IMG/VR virus record: IMGVR_UViG_3300043426_000450
Span: 1-22,287 of that record
Source of the DNA: a virus
Reading direction: 5' to 3' (one strand)
Length of the DNA: 22,287 nt
Part shown: positions 1 to 6,807 of the stretch, in pieces
How the letters are laid out: each line of letters begins with the position of its first letter
How positions within the stretch are numbered: the stretch's first letter is position 1
Translations under genes and position numbers: made by a program
The notes under the pieces: model-generated
What the model saw: the letters and a program-made list of their open reading frames with translations, nothing else
Told to the model about the DNA's origin: nothing
Databases searched by the model: none

Positions 1-114
1 CTCGCTCTCAACCTGCTGCGGGCCAATGGCCAGACCCACATCGCCCAGGCCCTCTACCGCAACGCTCTTTGCCTTGACCTCGTGCTCAACTATGCGGGCG
101 TCAGGGAGCAGTGA
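1..114 (+). CDS. C-terminal end of a probable ISAs1-type transposase (5' part outside window)
   Basis: The first frame is open from base 1 and stops at TGA 112-114, giving 37 residues that begin ALNLLRANGQTHIAQAL and end in GVREQ. The pattern of a hydrophobic LNLLR stretch followed by G-x-T-x-IA-x-AL-x-x-NA resembles the tail of ISAs1-family transposases, which often end this way. The call rests on this short stretch only; the catalytic DDE residues would lie upstream, outside the window. No Mu late gene with this ending is known to me. In related phages lysis genes or early genes would be expected just upstream of the gp25-like gene, so an insertion sequence here would be a later arrival. 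It could instead be the end of an unrecognised phage gene. Confidence 0.45.
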   Translation, partial: LALNLLRANGQTHIAQALYRNALCLDLVLNYAGVREQ

Positions 115-206
115 ACGGCCCTGGCGGCTGGCCGGGTGACGCTCGACATCGGGAATTTCTGCAAGCTGCAGGACGTCAGCCCAATCTAGCCTCTGCCAGT
201 GGGTAT

Positions 207-230
207 TGATTCAGCCCCCGCGCTGAATCA
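207..230. repeat. 9-bp inverted repeat upstream of the first late gene block
   Basis: TGATTCAGC (207-215) and GCTGAATCA (222-230) are perfect reverse complements separated by six bases. The right arm overlaps the first six bases of motif copy 1 (225-238). There is no run of T after it, so it is not a standard intrinsic terminator. It could be a dyad operator or an RNA hairpin. The surrounding gap, 115-272, has no convincing gene. Confidence 0.6.
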
Positions 231-272
231 GTTCCCCTGCCCCTGCCCCACCCATGCCGGCACCATGCCGGC
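225..272 (+). promoter_or_regulatory. Candidate phage late promoter, copy 1 (GAATCAGTTCCCCT motif)
   Basis: GAATCAGTTCCCCT at 225-238 recurs at 6760 and 16305. It is followed, 48 bases after its start, by the ATG of the DUF2730 gene (273). A second shared block (256-278) surrounds that start and matches copy 2 with one mismatch over 23 bases. Within it, ATGCCGGCA (254-262) and TGCCGGCAT (266-274) form a 9-bp hairpin that includes the A and T of the start codon. There is no Shine-Dalgarno sequence before the ATG. A -10-like CACCAT lies at 261-266, which would put transcription start at or next to the ATG. The promoter role is inferred from repetition, fixed spacing and position at the head of a gene block. 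Confidence 0.45.
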
Positions 273-635
273 ATGCCTCCTTCCCTCACCGACCCCAAGT
301 TCCTCCTCGACCTCACCCAGTGGGTCTTCATGGGTGTCGTCACGGTCGTGCTCTGGCTTCGCCGGCCCGGCGAGGACGCGGCGGAGGAGGCCAAGAAGGT
401 TCGCACCCAGCTCGCCGCTGTGTCGCGCGAGCTGAACAACCGCATCGTCCAGCTGGAACACCACGCCAAGCAGGTGCCGCTGCGCATCGAGCTGGTCGAG
501 CTCGAGGGCGAAGTCAAGACGATCCGGATGCAGATGGAGGGGCAGAACCAGCAGCTCATGACCATTCAGCACGCGATCAACCGGGTCGAGAACTTCCTGC
601 TCGATTCCGCACGCCGCAACAACACCAACTACTGA
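273..635 (+). CDS. DUF2730 family phage protein (Mu gp25-like)
   Basis: A 120-residue protein with one hydrophobic segment near the N terminus (about residues 13-28, TQWVFMGVVTVVLWL) followed by a long charged, heptad-like region (about 33-115) that should form a coiled coil. This layout and the position just before the gp26- and gp27-like genes match the DUF2730 family of Mu-like phages. The function is not established; it is probably a small inner-membrane-anchored protein made with the packaging genes. The ATG at 273 was chosen because the frame closes just upstream; the nearby ATGs at 254 and 265 are in other frames. No Shine-Dalgarno sequence precedes it, and the start codon overlaps a 9-bp palindrome. 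It is the first gene after candidate late promoter copy 1. Confidence 0.75.
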   Translation: MPPSLTDPKFLLDLTQWVFMGVVTVVLWLRRPGEDAAEEAKKVRTQLAAVSRELNNRIVQLEHHAKQVPLRIELVELEGEVKTIRMQMEGQNQQLMTIQHAINRVENFLLDSARRNNTNY

Positions 636-647
636 GACCGGGCCGCC

Positions 648-944
648 ATGGACTTCGACCAGTTCCAGACCCAGGACCGGCGCCTCGTGCTGCTGCGTGC
701 CCTGGAAAACGCCGACGGCTACCAGGCCAACAACCACTTGCTCGGCCGCTACTGCACAGCGGTCGGACACCGTGTCAGCGCGGACCGTCTCGCTGCTGAC
801 ATCGCCTGGCTGCGCGAACAGCAACTGGTGACCGTTCGGGAGCTCGAAAGTGTCACCGTCGTCACGCTGACCGACCGGGGCCGTGACGTGGCGCTGGGCC
901 ACGCTCGCGTGCCCGGCGTGGCGCGTCCTCAGCCTGGGGTCTGA
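648..944 (+). CDS. Mu gp26-like winged-helix phage protein (VpaChn25_0724 type)
   Basis: A 98-residue protein. Residues about 10-80 read as a small winged-helix fold: LVLLRALENADGYQANNHLL, a helix ending in SADRLAADIAWLREQQLVT, then a strand-turn-strand VRELESVTVVTLTDRGRDVA. This matches the short protein found between the gp25- and gp27-like genes in Mu-like phages and annotated as VpaChn25_0724 family. The fold suggests DNA binding, but the family has no proven role; its neighbours point to packaging. It starts 12 bases after the DUF2730 stop, with no strong Shine-Dalgarno sequence, and ends two bases before the next ATG, so translation is probably coupled. Confidence 0.72.
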   Translation: MDFDQFQTQDRRLVLLRALENADGYQANNHLLGRYCTAVGHRVSADRLAADIAWLREQQLVTVRELESVTVVTLTDRGRDVALGHARVPGVARPQPGV

Positions 945-946
945 TC

Positions 947-1534
947 ATGCCCCCCGTCCCCAAGATCGCACAGCTCCCGGAGGAGATCCGGCGCTGGCTG
1001 CACGAGACACTGATCGACCGCGCCTTCGGTGACATCGTGGCCGTCACCGACGAGCTGCAGGAGATGCTGCGCCAGGCCGGCATCGCGATGTACATCGGCA
1101 AGAGCGCCGTGGGGGCGGAGAGCCTCAAGCTCAAGCGGGCACAGGAATCGATCCGCGCAACCACCGAGGCGGCACGCCTGATCGCCGACACCAGCCGAGA
1201 CGACGGCGACATGCGCAGCGAAGCGGCGATGGCCATCGTCCAGTCCGAGGTGTTCGAGCTGCTGCTGCAGGTGCGCGAGTCGGAATCGATCGAGGATCCG
1301 GTGGAGCGCCTGGGCGTGATGAGCGAGTCGGCGCTTGCGCTGAGCCGGCTGAGCCGGGCGCGTGTCAACCAGTCGCAGTGGCGGCTCAAGGTCGAGGCAG
1401 CGGTCAAGGAAGCTGCCGACGCGGTGACCAAGATCGCCCGCACCGGAGGCCTGCAGCAGGCCCAGGTGGACGAGATCCGTGCCCAGATCCTGGGCATCCC
1501 GCGCCGCCAGGCCGCGGCCGACAAGGAGGCATGA
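947..1534 (+). CDS. DUF3486 family protein (Mu gp27-like, probable small terminase)
   Basis: A 195-residue, largely helical and charged protein. The opening KIAQLPEEIRRWLHETLIDRAF is typical of DUF3486, where an N-terminal helix-turn-helix-like segment follows a conserved L-P-x-E-x-R. The family lies directly upstream of the gp28 terminase in Mu-like phages and is generally taken to be the small terminase subunit that recognises the packaging start on phage DNA. Here one small gene (1536-1769) separates it from the terminase. It starts two bases after the previous stop and ends one base before the next ATG; the AAGGAGG near its end (1523-1529) serves as ribosome binding site for that next gene. 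Confidence 0.8.
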   Translation: MPPVPKIAQLPEEIRRWLHETLIDRAFGDIVAVTDELQEMLRQAGIAMYIGKSAVGAESLKLKRAQESIRATTEAARLIADTSRDDGDMRSEAAMAIVQSEVFELLLQVRESESIEDPVERLGVMSESALALSRLSRARVNQSQWRLKVEAAVKEAADAVTKIARTGGLQQAQVDEIRAQILGIPRRQAAADKEA

Positions 1535-1535
1535 C

Positions 1536-1769
1536 ATGGGCTGGTGGTCACGCATGGTCTCGCGCGCCTGGCGCGATGAGCCGCCGGGAGACGACGGCAT
1601 CGAGGCGGCAGTGATGCCGCGCACGGGGCGGGTCGTCGTGATGTCGCGCACCGGGAACGAAGTGATCTCGCCGGAGAAGGCCGCGGCGATCTTCGACGCG
1701 GTCACGCTGCGCCGCCAGCAGCTCGCCGCAGCTGCTGCAGAGCCTGCCGGCGAAGCCGGCCCAGCCTGA
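1536..1769 (+). CDS. Small hypothetical protein between gp27- and gp28-like genes
   Basis: A 77-residue protein beginning MGWWSRMVSRAW. The start at 1536 is supported by a strong AAGGAGG at 1523-1529; a longer reading from a GTG at 1479 would overlap the DUF3486 gene without such a site. The middle (RTGRVVVMSRTGNEVISPEKAAAIFDAV) looks like two short strands followed by a helix, and the end is alanine-rich. I do not recognise the family. Its stop overlaps the terminase start (TGATG at 1767-1771), so it is translationally coupled to the terminase and likely acts in packaging or tunes terminase synthesis. Confidence 0.7.
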   Translation: MGWWSRMVSRAWRDEPPGDDGIEAAVMPRTGRVVVMSRTGNEVISPEKAAAIFDAVTLRRQQLAAAAAEPAGEAGPA

Positions 1770-3412
1770 TGTCCACCGCCGCCCGCCGTATCCCGCCGCT
1801 GCTCGATGCGACCGCGCCGGCCAATGCGCCGCCGCCGGTGCTGCTGCCGTACCAGCAAGCCTGGATCGCGGACGAGGCGCAGCTCAAGGTCTGGGAGAAG
1901 AGCCGGCGGGTCGGCGCCACGTGGGCCGAGGCGGCTGATGCCGTGCTCGGCGCGGCTGCCGAGGGCGGCTCGAACTACTTCTATATCAGCGCGGCCCAGG
2001 ACATGGCCCGCGAATTCATCGAAGCCGTGGCGATGTGGGCCAAGGCGTTCAGCTTCGCGGCCAGCACCATCGGCGAGGGCATCTGGGAAGACGACGTGGA
2101 CCCGGAAGCCGGGCGCCGCTTCATCAAGACGTTTGAGGTCAGCTTCCCGAATGGCCGCCGCGTGCTGGCCCTCAGCTCGCGCCCGACGAACCTGCGCGGC
2201 AAGCAGGGCAACATCGGCATCGACGAGGCGGCCTTCGCGCCAGAGCTGGCCGGGCTGCTCAAGGCGGCGATGGCCATGTTGCTGTGGGGTAACCGCGTGC
2301 GGATCTGGTCGACGCACGATGGCACCGAGAACCCGTTCAACGCGCTGATCCAGGAGATCCGCGCCGGCAAACGCGGCTCGGCCACGGTGCATCGCATCAC
2401 GTTCGACGATGCCGTCGCCCAGGGCCTCTACCGGCGGGTGTGCCTGCGCAAGGGCGTGGCGTGGACGCAGGAGAGCCAGGACAAGTGGGTGGCCGAGGCG
2501 CGCGCGATGTACGGCGACGATGCGACCGAGGAGCTGGACGTCATCCCGAGCCAGAGCACGGGGGCCTACCTCAGCCTGGCGCTGATCAGCGAGCGCATGG
2601 TGCCCGCCTGGTCGCAGGAGCACCCGGACGGCCCGGCGCTGGTGCGCGGGCGCTGGGACGATGGGTTCGCCTATCTGCCCGAGGATGTGCGCCGCTTCGC
2701 GATCGTGGGCTGGGTCGCCGAGCAGCTCAAGCCGCACCTGGCGCGCCTGCACCCCGACCGCCGGCACTGCGTCGGCCAGGACTTTGCGCGGTCGGTGGAC
2801 CGCAGCGTGATCACCGTGCTGGAGCAGGGCCTCGACATGGTCGAGCGCGTGCGACTGGTGATCGAGCTGGGCAACTGCCCCTTCAAGAGCCAGGAGCAGA
2901 TCCTCTTCGCCATCATCGACGCGCTGCCCCGCTTCCGAGGCGGTGCGCTCGATGCGACAGGCAACGGCGCAGCGCTGGCCGAGGCCGCGGCGCAGCAGTA
3001 CGGCACGCAGATGATCGAGCAGGTGAAGCTCAGCGAGGGCTTCTACCTGGCGCACATGCCCAAGCTCAAGAGCGCGCTGCAGGAGGCCACGCTGGTCGAC
3101 ATCCCGCGCGATCAGGCGCTGAGCGACGACCTGCGCGCGATCAAGGTGGTCAAGGGGATCCCCAAGATCCCGCCGCAGGACTCGCAGAGCGCCGCGGCCA
3201 AAGCCGCTGCAGCCGACGGCGGCAACAAGGACCGCCGGCACGGGGACTTCGCCATCGCGCTGTTCCTGGCGCACTACGCATTCACCCGCGAGGCAGGCGA
3301 GATTGACTTCATGCCGCTGCCGGGCAAAGGGCAGACCTGGGGCGGGTCAGACGACGACGGTGACGATTTCGGGGCGCTGGGTGGGTCTGCTGGTCTCGGG
3401 TCGGGCTGGTGA
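1769..3412 (+). CDS. Large terminase, Mu gp28-like
   Basis: A 547-residue protein that should power DNA translocation into the prohead and cut the packaged DNA. The N-terminal ATPase shows a deviant Walker A of the gp28 type (KSRRVGATW, residues 44-52) after a Q-motif-like LLPYQQAWI (26-33), and a Walker B at NIGIDEAAF (148-156). The C-terminal RNase H-like nuclease shows three spaced acidic positions: D338 in GQDFARSVDRSV, D395 in GGALDATGNG and D493 in RRHGDFAIAL. Length and motif order fit full-length Mu-like terminases. Its ATG overlaps the preceding stop, and its own stop lies inside the left arm of a strong hairpin (3409-3442). Confidence 0.92.
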   Translation: MSTAARRIPPLLDATAPANAPPPVLLPYQQAWIADEAQLKVWEKSRRVGATWAEAADAVLGAAAEGGSNYFYISAAQDMAREFIEAVAMWAKAFSFAASTIGEGIWEDDVDPEAGRRFIKTFEVSFPNGRRVLALSSRPTNLRGKQGNIGIDEAAFAPELAGLLKAAMAMLLWGNRVRIWSTHDGTENPFNALIQEIRAGKRGSATVHRITFDDAVAQGLYRRVCLRKGVAWTQESQDKWVAEARAMYGDDATEELDVIPSQSTGAYLSLALISERMVPAWSQEHPDGPALVRGRWDDGFAYLPEDVRRFAIVGWVAEQLKPHLARLHPDRRHCVGQDFARSVDRSVITVLEQGLDMVERVRLVIELGNCPFKSQEQILFAIIDALPRFRGGALDATGNGAALAEAAAQQYGTQMIEQVKLSEGFYLAHMPKLKSALQEATLVDIPRDQALSDDLRAIKVVKGIPKIPPQDSQSAAAKAAAADGGNKDRRHGDFAIALFLAHYAFTREAGEIDFMPLPGKGQTWGGSDDDGDDFGALGGSAGLGSGW

Positions 3413-3442
3413 GGCGTTCGAAAGCGTTTTTGAACGCCTCAC
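3409..3442. other. Strong hairpin across the terminase stop codon
   Basis: GTGAGGCGTTC (3409-3419) and GAACGCCTCAC (3432-3442) are perfect 11-bp arms. Inside them G3420-T3431 (wobble) and three A-T pairs extend the stem to 15 bp around a GCGT loop (3424-3427). It covers the terminase TGA (3410-3412). No T run follows, so it is unlikely to be a simple intrinsic terminator. It could protect the mRNA 3' end, attenuate downstream expression, or be a protein-binding dyad. Confidence 0.7.
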
Positions 3443-3473
3443 AGGCGCACATCTGACCGACGGTGGTACATCG

Positions 3474-3514
3474 GGAGCCGAACACAGGCTCCAGGCGCCC
3501 CACGGGGCTGTTTT
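3474..3514 (+). terminator. Possible weak attenuator or terminator before the portal gene
   Basis: GGAGCC (3474-3479) pairs with GGCTCC (3487-3492) around a 7-base loop. Right after it a short GC stem, GCCC (3497-3500) with GGGC (3505-3508), is followed by TGTTTT. A GC stem followed by T residues suggests an intrinsic terminator, but the stem is only 4 bp. Together with the 3409-3442 hairpin, the whole 119-base gap before the portal gene is structured. No promoter is recognised. Confidence 0.3.
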
Positions 3515-3531
3515 CAATTCGAGGCCACAAC

Positions 3532-5217
3532 ATGATCCTGGACCGCTGGGGCAACCCGATCGAAACCGGTGCACTGCGCGAGCCGCAGACCGAGACCAGC
3601 GACAGCGCGCACATCGCCGCGCTGCGCCAAGAGTTCGACAACCACCCGGGCCGCAACCTGACGCCCGCCAGGCTGAACGCGATCCTGCGCGCCGCCGAGC
3701 AAGGCGACCTGATCCAGCAGCTCGAACTCGCCGACGACATGGAGGAGCGGGACGGCCAGATCTTCGCGGAGCTGGCGAAGCGCAAGTCGGCGGTGGCGAT
3801 GCTCGACTGGGACGTGGTCGCACCGGATGACGCGACGCCGGAGGAGAAAGCACTGGCCGACGAGGTCAAGGACTGGGTGCAATCGATCCCCCAGTTCGAA
3901 GAAGACATCCTCATCGAGCTGATGGACGCAGTGCTCAAGGGGTTCAAGGGCATCGAGATGTGGTGGGAGCCGGACCAAGACACGCTGCAGCCCCGCTTCG
4001 CGCCGCGGCCGCAGCGCTGGCTGTGCATGGGCGAGGACCGCAACAGCCTGCGCCTGCGCGATGGCTCCAGCCAGTACGGTGTGCCGCTGCAGCCCTACGG
4101 CTGGCTGCTGCACCAGCACAAGTCTCGCAACGGCTACCTGGCGCGCGGCAGCCTGACGCGGGTGCTGTGCTGGCCGTACCTGTTCAAGTTCTATGCGGTG
4201 CGCGACCTGGCCGAGTTCCTGGAGATCTACGGCCTGCCGATCCGCCTGGGCAAGTACCCGGCCGGCGCCAGCGACGCGGAGAAGCGCAAGCTGCTGCAGG
4301 CCGTGGCAGGCATCGGGCACAACGCGGGCGGTGTGATCCCGCAGTCGATGTCGCTGGACCTGCTCGATGCGGCCAGCGGCACCGAGGGCCCCTTCCGGAC
4401 GATGTGGACCGGCATGGATGCCGTCGAGTCGAAGATCATCCTCGGCCAGACCCTGACCTCGTCGGAGGGCCAGAACGGCACGCAGGCGCTGGGCAACGTC
4501 CACAACGAGGTGCGGCGAGACATCCTGAAGTCGGACGCCAAGCGCATCGCGGCCACGCTCACGGCGCAGCTCATCACGCCGATGGTGCTGATCAACAAGC
4601 CGGGCGCCGACCCACGCCGGATGCCGCGCTTCGTCCTCGATGTCGAGGAGCCCGAGGACATCGCGCTCTACGCCGACGCGCTGCCGAAGCTTGCCGCGGC
4701 GGGCATGCGCATCGGCGTGAAGGATCTGCACCGGCGGCTCGGCATCGAGATGGCGGCCGACGGTGAGGAGGTGCTGGGTGCTCGGTCCGCCACGCCGCCG
4801 TCCGCCGCACCGGTGCCGGCCCCGACTGGTGCCACGCCTGCGCCTGCCGGCCAATCGGCTGCCGCACCTGCGCCAGCTGCAGCGCCGGAACCTGCTGCAG
4901 CGCCGGCACCCGCCGCCCCGCTGGCCGGGCGCCTGCCCACGGCACCCGCCCCGCGCGACGCGCTGGACGACCTGGTGGACTCGGCGCTGGCCGACTGGAC
5001 CCCGGTGATGAGCGGCCTGGTGTCGCCGCTGCTGGCCGAGATCGACAAGGCTGTGGCAGCGGGCGAAACCATGCAGGCCTTCCGCGCCAGGCTGTCGGGG
5101 CTGGGCAAGCAGATGAACAGCGCGGCACTGACCGAGCGCATCGCCCGCGCCACCTTCACCGCCCGACTGGCCGGCGAGGCGGACCTGGACCTGTCTGGCC
5201 GCGAGGAGTCCGCATGA
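3532..5217 (+). CDS. DUF935 portal protein, Mu gp29-like
   Basis: A 561-residue portal protein, expected to form the ring at the unique head vertex through which DNA enters and leaves. The start MILDRWGNPIETGALREPQT is the usual opening of this family (I-x-D-x-x-G-x-P-I), so the ATG at 3532 is preferred over an upstream GTG at 3463 that would read through the intergenic hairpins. The core (residues about 30-420) has family-typical segments such as GFKGIEMWWEPDQ, LARGSLTRVLCWPYLFKFYAVRDLAEFLEIYGLPIRLGKY and GQTLTSSEGQ. After about residue 425 comes a Pro-Ala linker of about 55 residues, then a helical tail. The linker length is unusual and carries short DNA repeats. The stop overlaps the next start (ATGA). 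Confidence 0.9.
   Translation: MILDRWGNPIETGALREPQTETSDSAHIAALRQEFDNHPGRNLTPARLNAILRAAEQGDLIQQLELADDMEERDGQIFAELAKRKSAVAMLDWDVVAPDDATPEEKALADEVKDWVQSIPQFEEDILIELMDAVLKGFKGIEMWWEPDQDTLQPRFAPRPQRWLCMGEDRNSLRLRDGSSQYGVPLQPYGWLLHQHKSRNGYLARGSLTRVLCWPYLFKFYAVRDLAEFLEIYGLPIRLGKYPAGASDAEKRKLLQAVAGIGHNAGGVIPQSMSLDLLDAASGTEGPFRTMWTGMDAVESKIILGQTLTSSEGQNGTQALGNVHNEVRRDILKSDAKRIAATLTAQLITPMVLINKPGADPRRMPRFVLDVEEPEDIALYADALPKLAAAGMRIGVKDLHRRLGIEMAADGEEVLGARSATPPSAAPVPAPTGATPAPAGQSAAAPAPAAAPEPAAAPAPAAPLAGRLPTAPAPRDALDDLVDSALADWTPVMSGLVSPLLAEIDKAVAAGETMQAFRARLSGLGKQMNSAALTERIARATFTARLAGEADLDLSGREESA
4876..4906. repeat. Short direct repeat in the Pro-Ala linker of the portal gene
   Basis: GCTGCAGCGCCGG occurs at 4876-4888 and again at 4894-4906, an 18-base (six-codon) period that encodes the repeated A-A-P-E/A-P pattern. 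The linker around it (about 4790-4960) is low in complexity and probably varies in length between relatives by slippage. Confidence 0.6.
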
Positions 5218-5441
5218 AGCTGCTCTGCCTGATCGCCATCGTCGCCGCCCCGCTCGGCGGCTGTGCCGCGTCGGCGCTGCATCAGGTCGCGCAGCGCGCC
5301 ATGGACGGCTGCCAGGCGGTCCGGCACCTGCGCATCGAGTCGCACGGGATGCTGACCGGCTCGGCCAATGTGAGCTGCGATGAGGGGCCGCGCGCGCCGC
5401 GCCCCGAGTGGCCCGCACCGACTCTGCCCCGGAGGTACTGA
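5214..5441 (+). CDS. Small predicted lipoprotein, unknown function
   Basis: A 75-residue protein starting MKLLCLIAIVAAPLGGCAAS: a short basic start, a hydrophobic run and a lipobox (LGGC) with the acylated cysteine at residue 17. The mature part is about 59 residues, has two more cysteines, and ends in a proline-rich PRAPRPEWPAPTLPRRY. The ATG overlaps the portal stop (ATGA at 5214-5217), so it is coupled to the portal gene; GGAGG near its end (5431-5435) serves the next gene. A small proline-rich lipoprotein resembles an Rz1-type outer-membrane spanin subunit, but no Rz partner is adjacent and this is not the usual place for lysis genes. Superinfection exclusion at the envelope is another possibility. 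Function is not shown. Confidence 0.65.
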   Translation: MKLLCLIAIVAAPLGGCAASALHQVAQRAMDGCQAVRHLRIESHGMLTGSANVSCDEGPRAPRPEWPAPTLPRRY

Positions 5442-5442
5442 C

Positions 5443-6195
5443 ATGCCGACCCGCATTCCGCCCGGCTTCGCCCTCGGCGCCGTCCCGCCGCTGGACGCCA
5501 TCGCCGCCTTCCAGGCACGCCAGCTGCTGGAGCTGACGTTCTCCTGGCAGGACATGTGGCAAGAGGAGCACACCCGCGCGTTCACCGTCTCCCGGCTCGC
5601 CGAGGAGGCGCTGCTGGCCTTCGTGCGCGACGAGCTGGACGCGGCGATCAGCGCCGGCACCGACTTCAAGGACTGGGCGCAGACCGTGCAGTCACGGCTG
5701 GAGAGCGCCGGCTGGTGGGGGCGCCGCGAGGTCGTCGACACCGCCACCGGCGAGAAGGTGGCCACGACATTCGACCCGCGTCGGCTGCAACTGATTTTCG
5801 AAGTGAACACCAGGCAGAGCTACGCCGCGGGGCGCTGGAAGCGCATCGAACGCAGCAAGGGCCGGCTGCCCTTCGTCGTCTACCGAACCATGCGTGACGA
5901 GCAGGTGCGTGTCTCACATCGGGCATGGGATGGTGTGGCGCTGCCGGCGGATGACGAGTGGTGGGACACGCACTACCCGCCCTGCGGCTGGCGGTGCCGC
6001 TGCACTGCGTTCGCCACCGACGAGCGCGGCCTGGACAAGCTGCGCCGGGCCGGCGTGGAGATCAAGACCACGGCGCCGCCGACCGAGTGGGTCGAGTTCA
6101 CGAACAGGCGCACCGGCGAGCTGAGCCGCGTGCCACATGGCGTGGACCCGGGCTTCGGCTACAACCCGGGCAAGGTGCGCCCGACAGGGGCCTGA
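5443..6195 (+). CDS. Minor head protein, Mu F / gp30-like (SPP1 gp7 family)
   Basis: A 250-residue protein with the C-terminal head-morphogenesis domain shared with Mu gpF and SPP1 gp7. The diagnostic block is at residues about 149-190: TMRDEQVRVSHRAWDG, then DEWWDTHYPPCGWRCRCTA with Cys181, Cys185 and Cys187. Members are few-copy head proteins tied to the portal and thought to help DNA ejection or head assembly. The ATG at 5443 has GGAGG at 5431-5435; an upstream alternative start would overlap the lipoprotein gene. At 250 residues it is shorter than many F proteins (about 400), and the shortening is at the N terminus; relatives of this short type are common in B3-like phages. Confidence 0.85.
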   Translation: MPTRIPPGFALGAVPPLDAIAAFQARQLLELTFSWQDMWQEEHTRAFTVSRLAEEALLAFVRDELDAAISAGTDFKDWAQTVQSRLESAGWWGRREVVDTATGEKVATTFDPRRLQLIFEVNTRQSYAAGRWKRIERSKGRLPFVVYRTMRDEQVRVSHRAWDGVALPADDEWWDTHYPPCGWRCRCTAFATDERGLDKLRRAGVEIKTTAPPTEWVEFTNRRTGELSRVPHGVDPGFGYNPGKVRPTGA

Positions 6196-6197
6196 CG

Positions 6198-6752
6198 ATG
6201 ACGACGCTGATCATCCAGCTCGACGGCGACGGCGAGATCGCCCGCCGACTGGACGAGGTGATCGGCTCGCTGTCGCGACCCGGTCCGATGATGGCCGCGA
6301 TCGGCGCGCGGCTCGAGGCCAACATCAACCTGCGCTTCGAGACCAAGACCGACCCGAGCGGCGCGCCGTGGGCGCCGGTCAGCACGCTGACATCGCAGTT
6401 CTACGCCCTCAACGGCGCGGGTAATCCGGGCGCCGGCAAGCCGAGCAAGGAGCGCTGGGGTGCCTTCCGCCGCGGCGAGCTGCAGGCCGACCTGCCTGGC
6501 AGTCTGCTGGAGCGCACCCGCCTGATGCGCCAGAGCCTCGCGCACAATCCCGAGGACTTCAGCGTCGAGATCGGCATGAGCCGGGCCACGCCGGGTGGCA
6601 AGTGGCAGGTGCCGATGCTCCACGAGTTCGGCACCAAGAGCATGCCGCGCCGCGGGCTGCTCACGGCCAACCCGGACACCGGACAGCTCGGCGCAGAGGA
6701 CGAGGCCGACGTGCTCGCCGAGATCGAGGACTACCTGTCCGGCGTCCTGTAA
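6198..6752 (+). CDS. Phage virion morphogenesis protein, Mu G / gp31-like
   Basis: A 184-residue protein. Family signs are the internal FETKTDPSGAPWAPVS (residues about 49-64), where the conserved P-x-G-x-x-W-x-P sits, and the later MLHEFGTKSMPRRGLLTAN, the usual H-x-F-G-T-x-x-x-P-x-R-x-F/L-L pattern. Mu gpG acts in head-tail joining or tail completion. The start at 6198 lies two bases after the previous stop. It is the last gene of the first late block; the 55-base gap after it carries motif copy 2. Confidence 0.88.
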   Translation: MTTLIIQLDGDGEIARRLDEVIGSLSRPGPMMAAIGARLEANINLRFETKTDPSGAPWAPVSTLTSQFYALNGAGNPGAGKPSKERWGAFRRGELQADLPGSLLERTRLMRQSLAHNPEDFSVEIGMSRATPGGKWQVPMLHEFGTKSMPRRGLLTANPDTGQLGAEDEADVLAEIEDYLSGVL

Positions 6753-6759
6753 AACGGCC

Positions 6760-6807
6760 GAATCAGTTCCCCTGCTTCGCGCATGACCCCGCCGGCACGA
6801 TGCCGGC
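6760..6807 (+). promoter_or_regulatory. Candidate phage late promoter, copy 2, upstream of gene I
   Basis: GAATCAGTTCCCCTGC at 6760-6775 matches copy 1 over 16 bases and starts exactly 48 bases before the ATG at 6808, as in copy 1. After 15 unrelated bases, the block GCCGGCACGATGCCGGCATG (6791-6810) differs from copy 1 at one base. It forms a 7-bp hairpin (6791-6797 with 6801-6807) ending immediately before the start codon. A -10-like CACGAT lies at 6796-6801. In phage Mu a C-activated late promoter, PI, lies at the corresponding place before gene I, which supports the promoter reading. Confidence 0.5.

Noticed and set aside
119-123. CCCTG as a definite right end of an ISAs1 element
   Set aside because: Five bases are far too few in GC-rich DNA, and the matching left end is outside the window; mentioned only as something to check.
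254-275. Repeated ATGCCGGCA as a CRISPR-like or iteron array
   Set aside because: Only two units, two bases apart, with no further copies nearby; better explained as a palindrome at the start codon.
929-3274. A 781-codon open frame on the - strand opposite DUF3486 and the terminase
   Set aside because: It is a shadow frame in GC-rich DNA. The + strand carries clear terminase motifs, and the antisense product is low-complexity Arg-Leu-Ala-His sequence with no recognisable domain.
3514-5571. A 685-codon open frame on the - strand opposite the portal gene
   Set aside because: Same reason: it mirrors codon bias of the portal gene, spans three + strand genes, and has an Arg-rich composition unlike a real protein.
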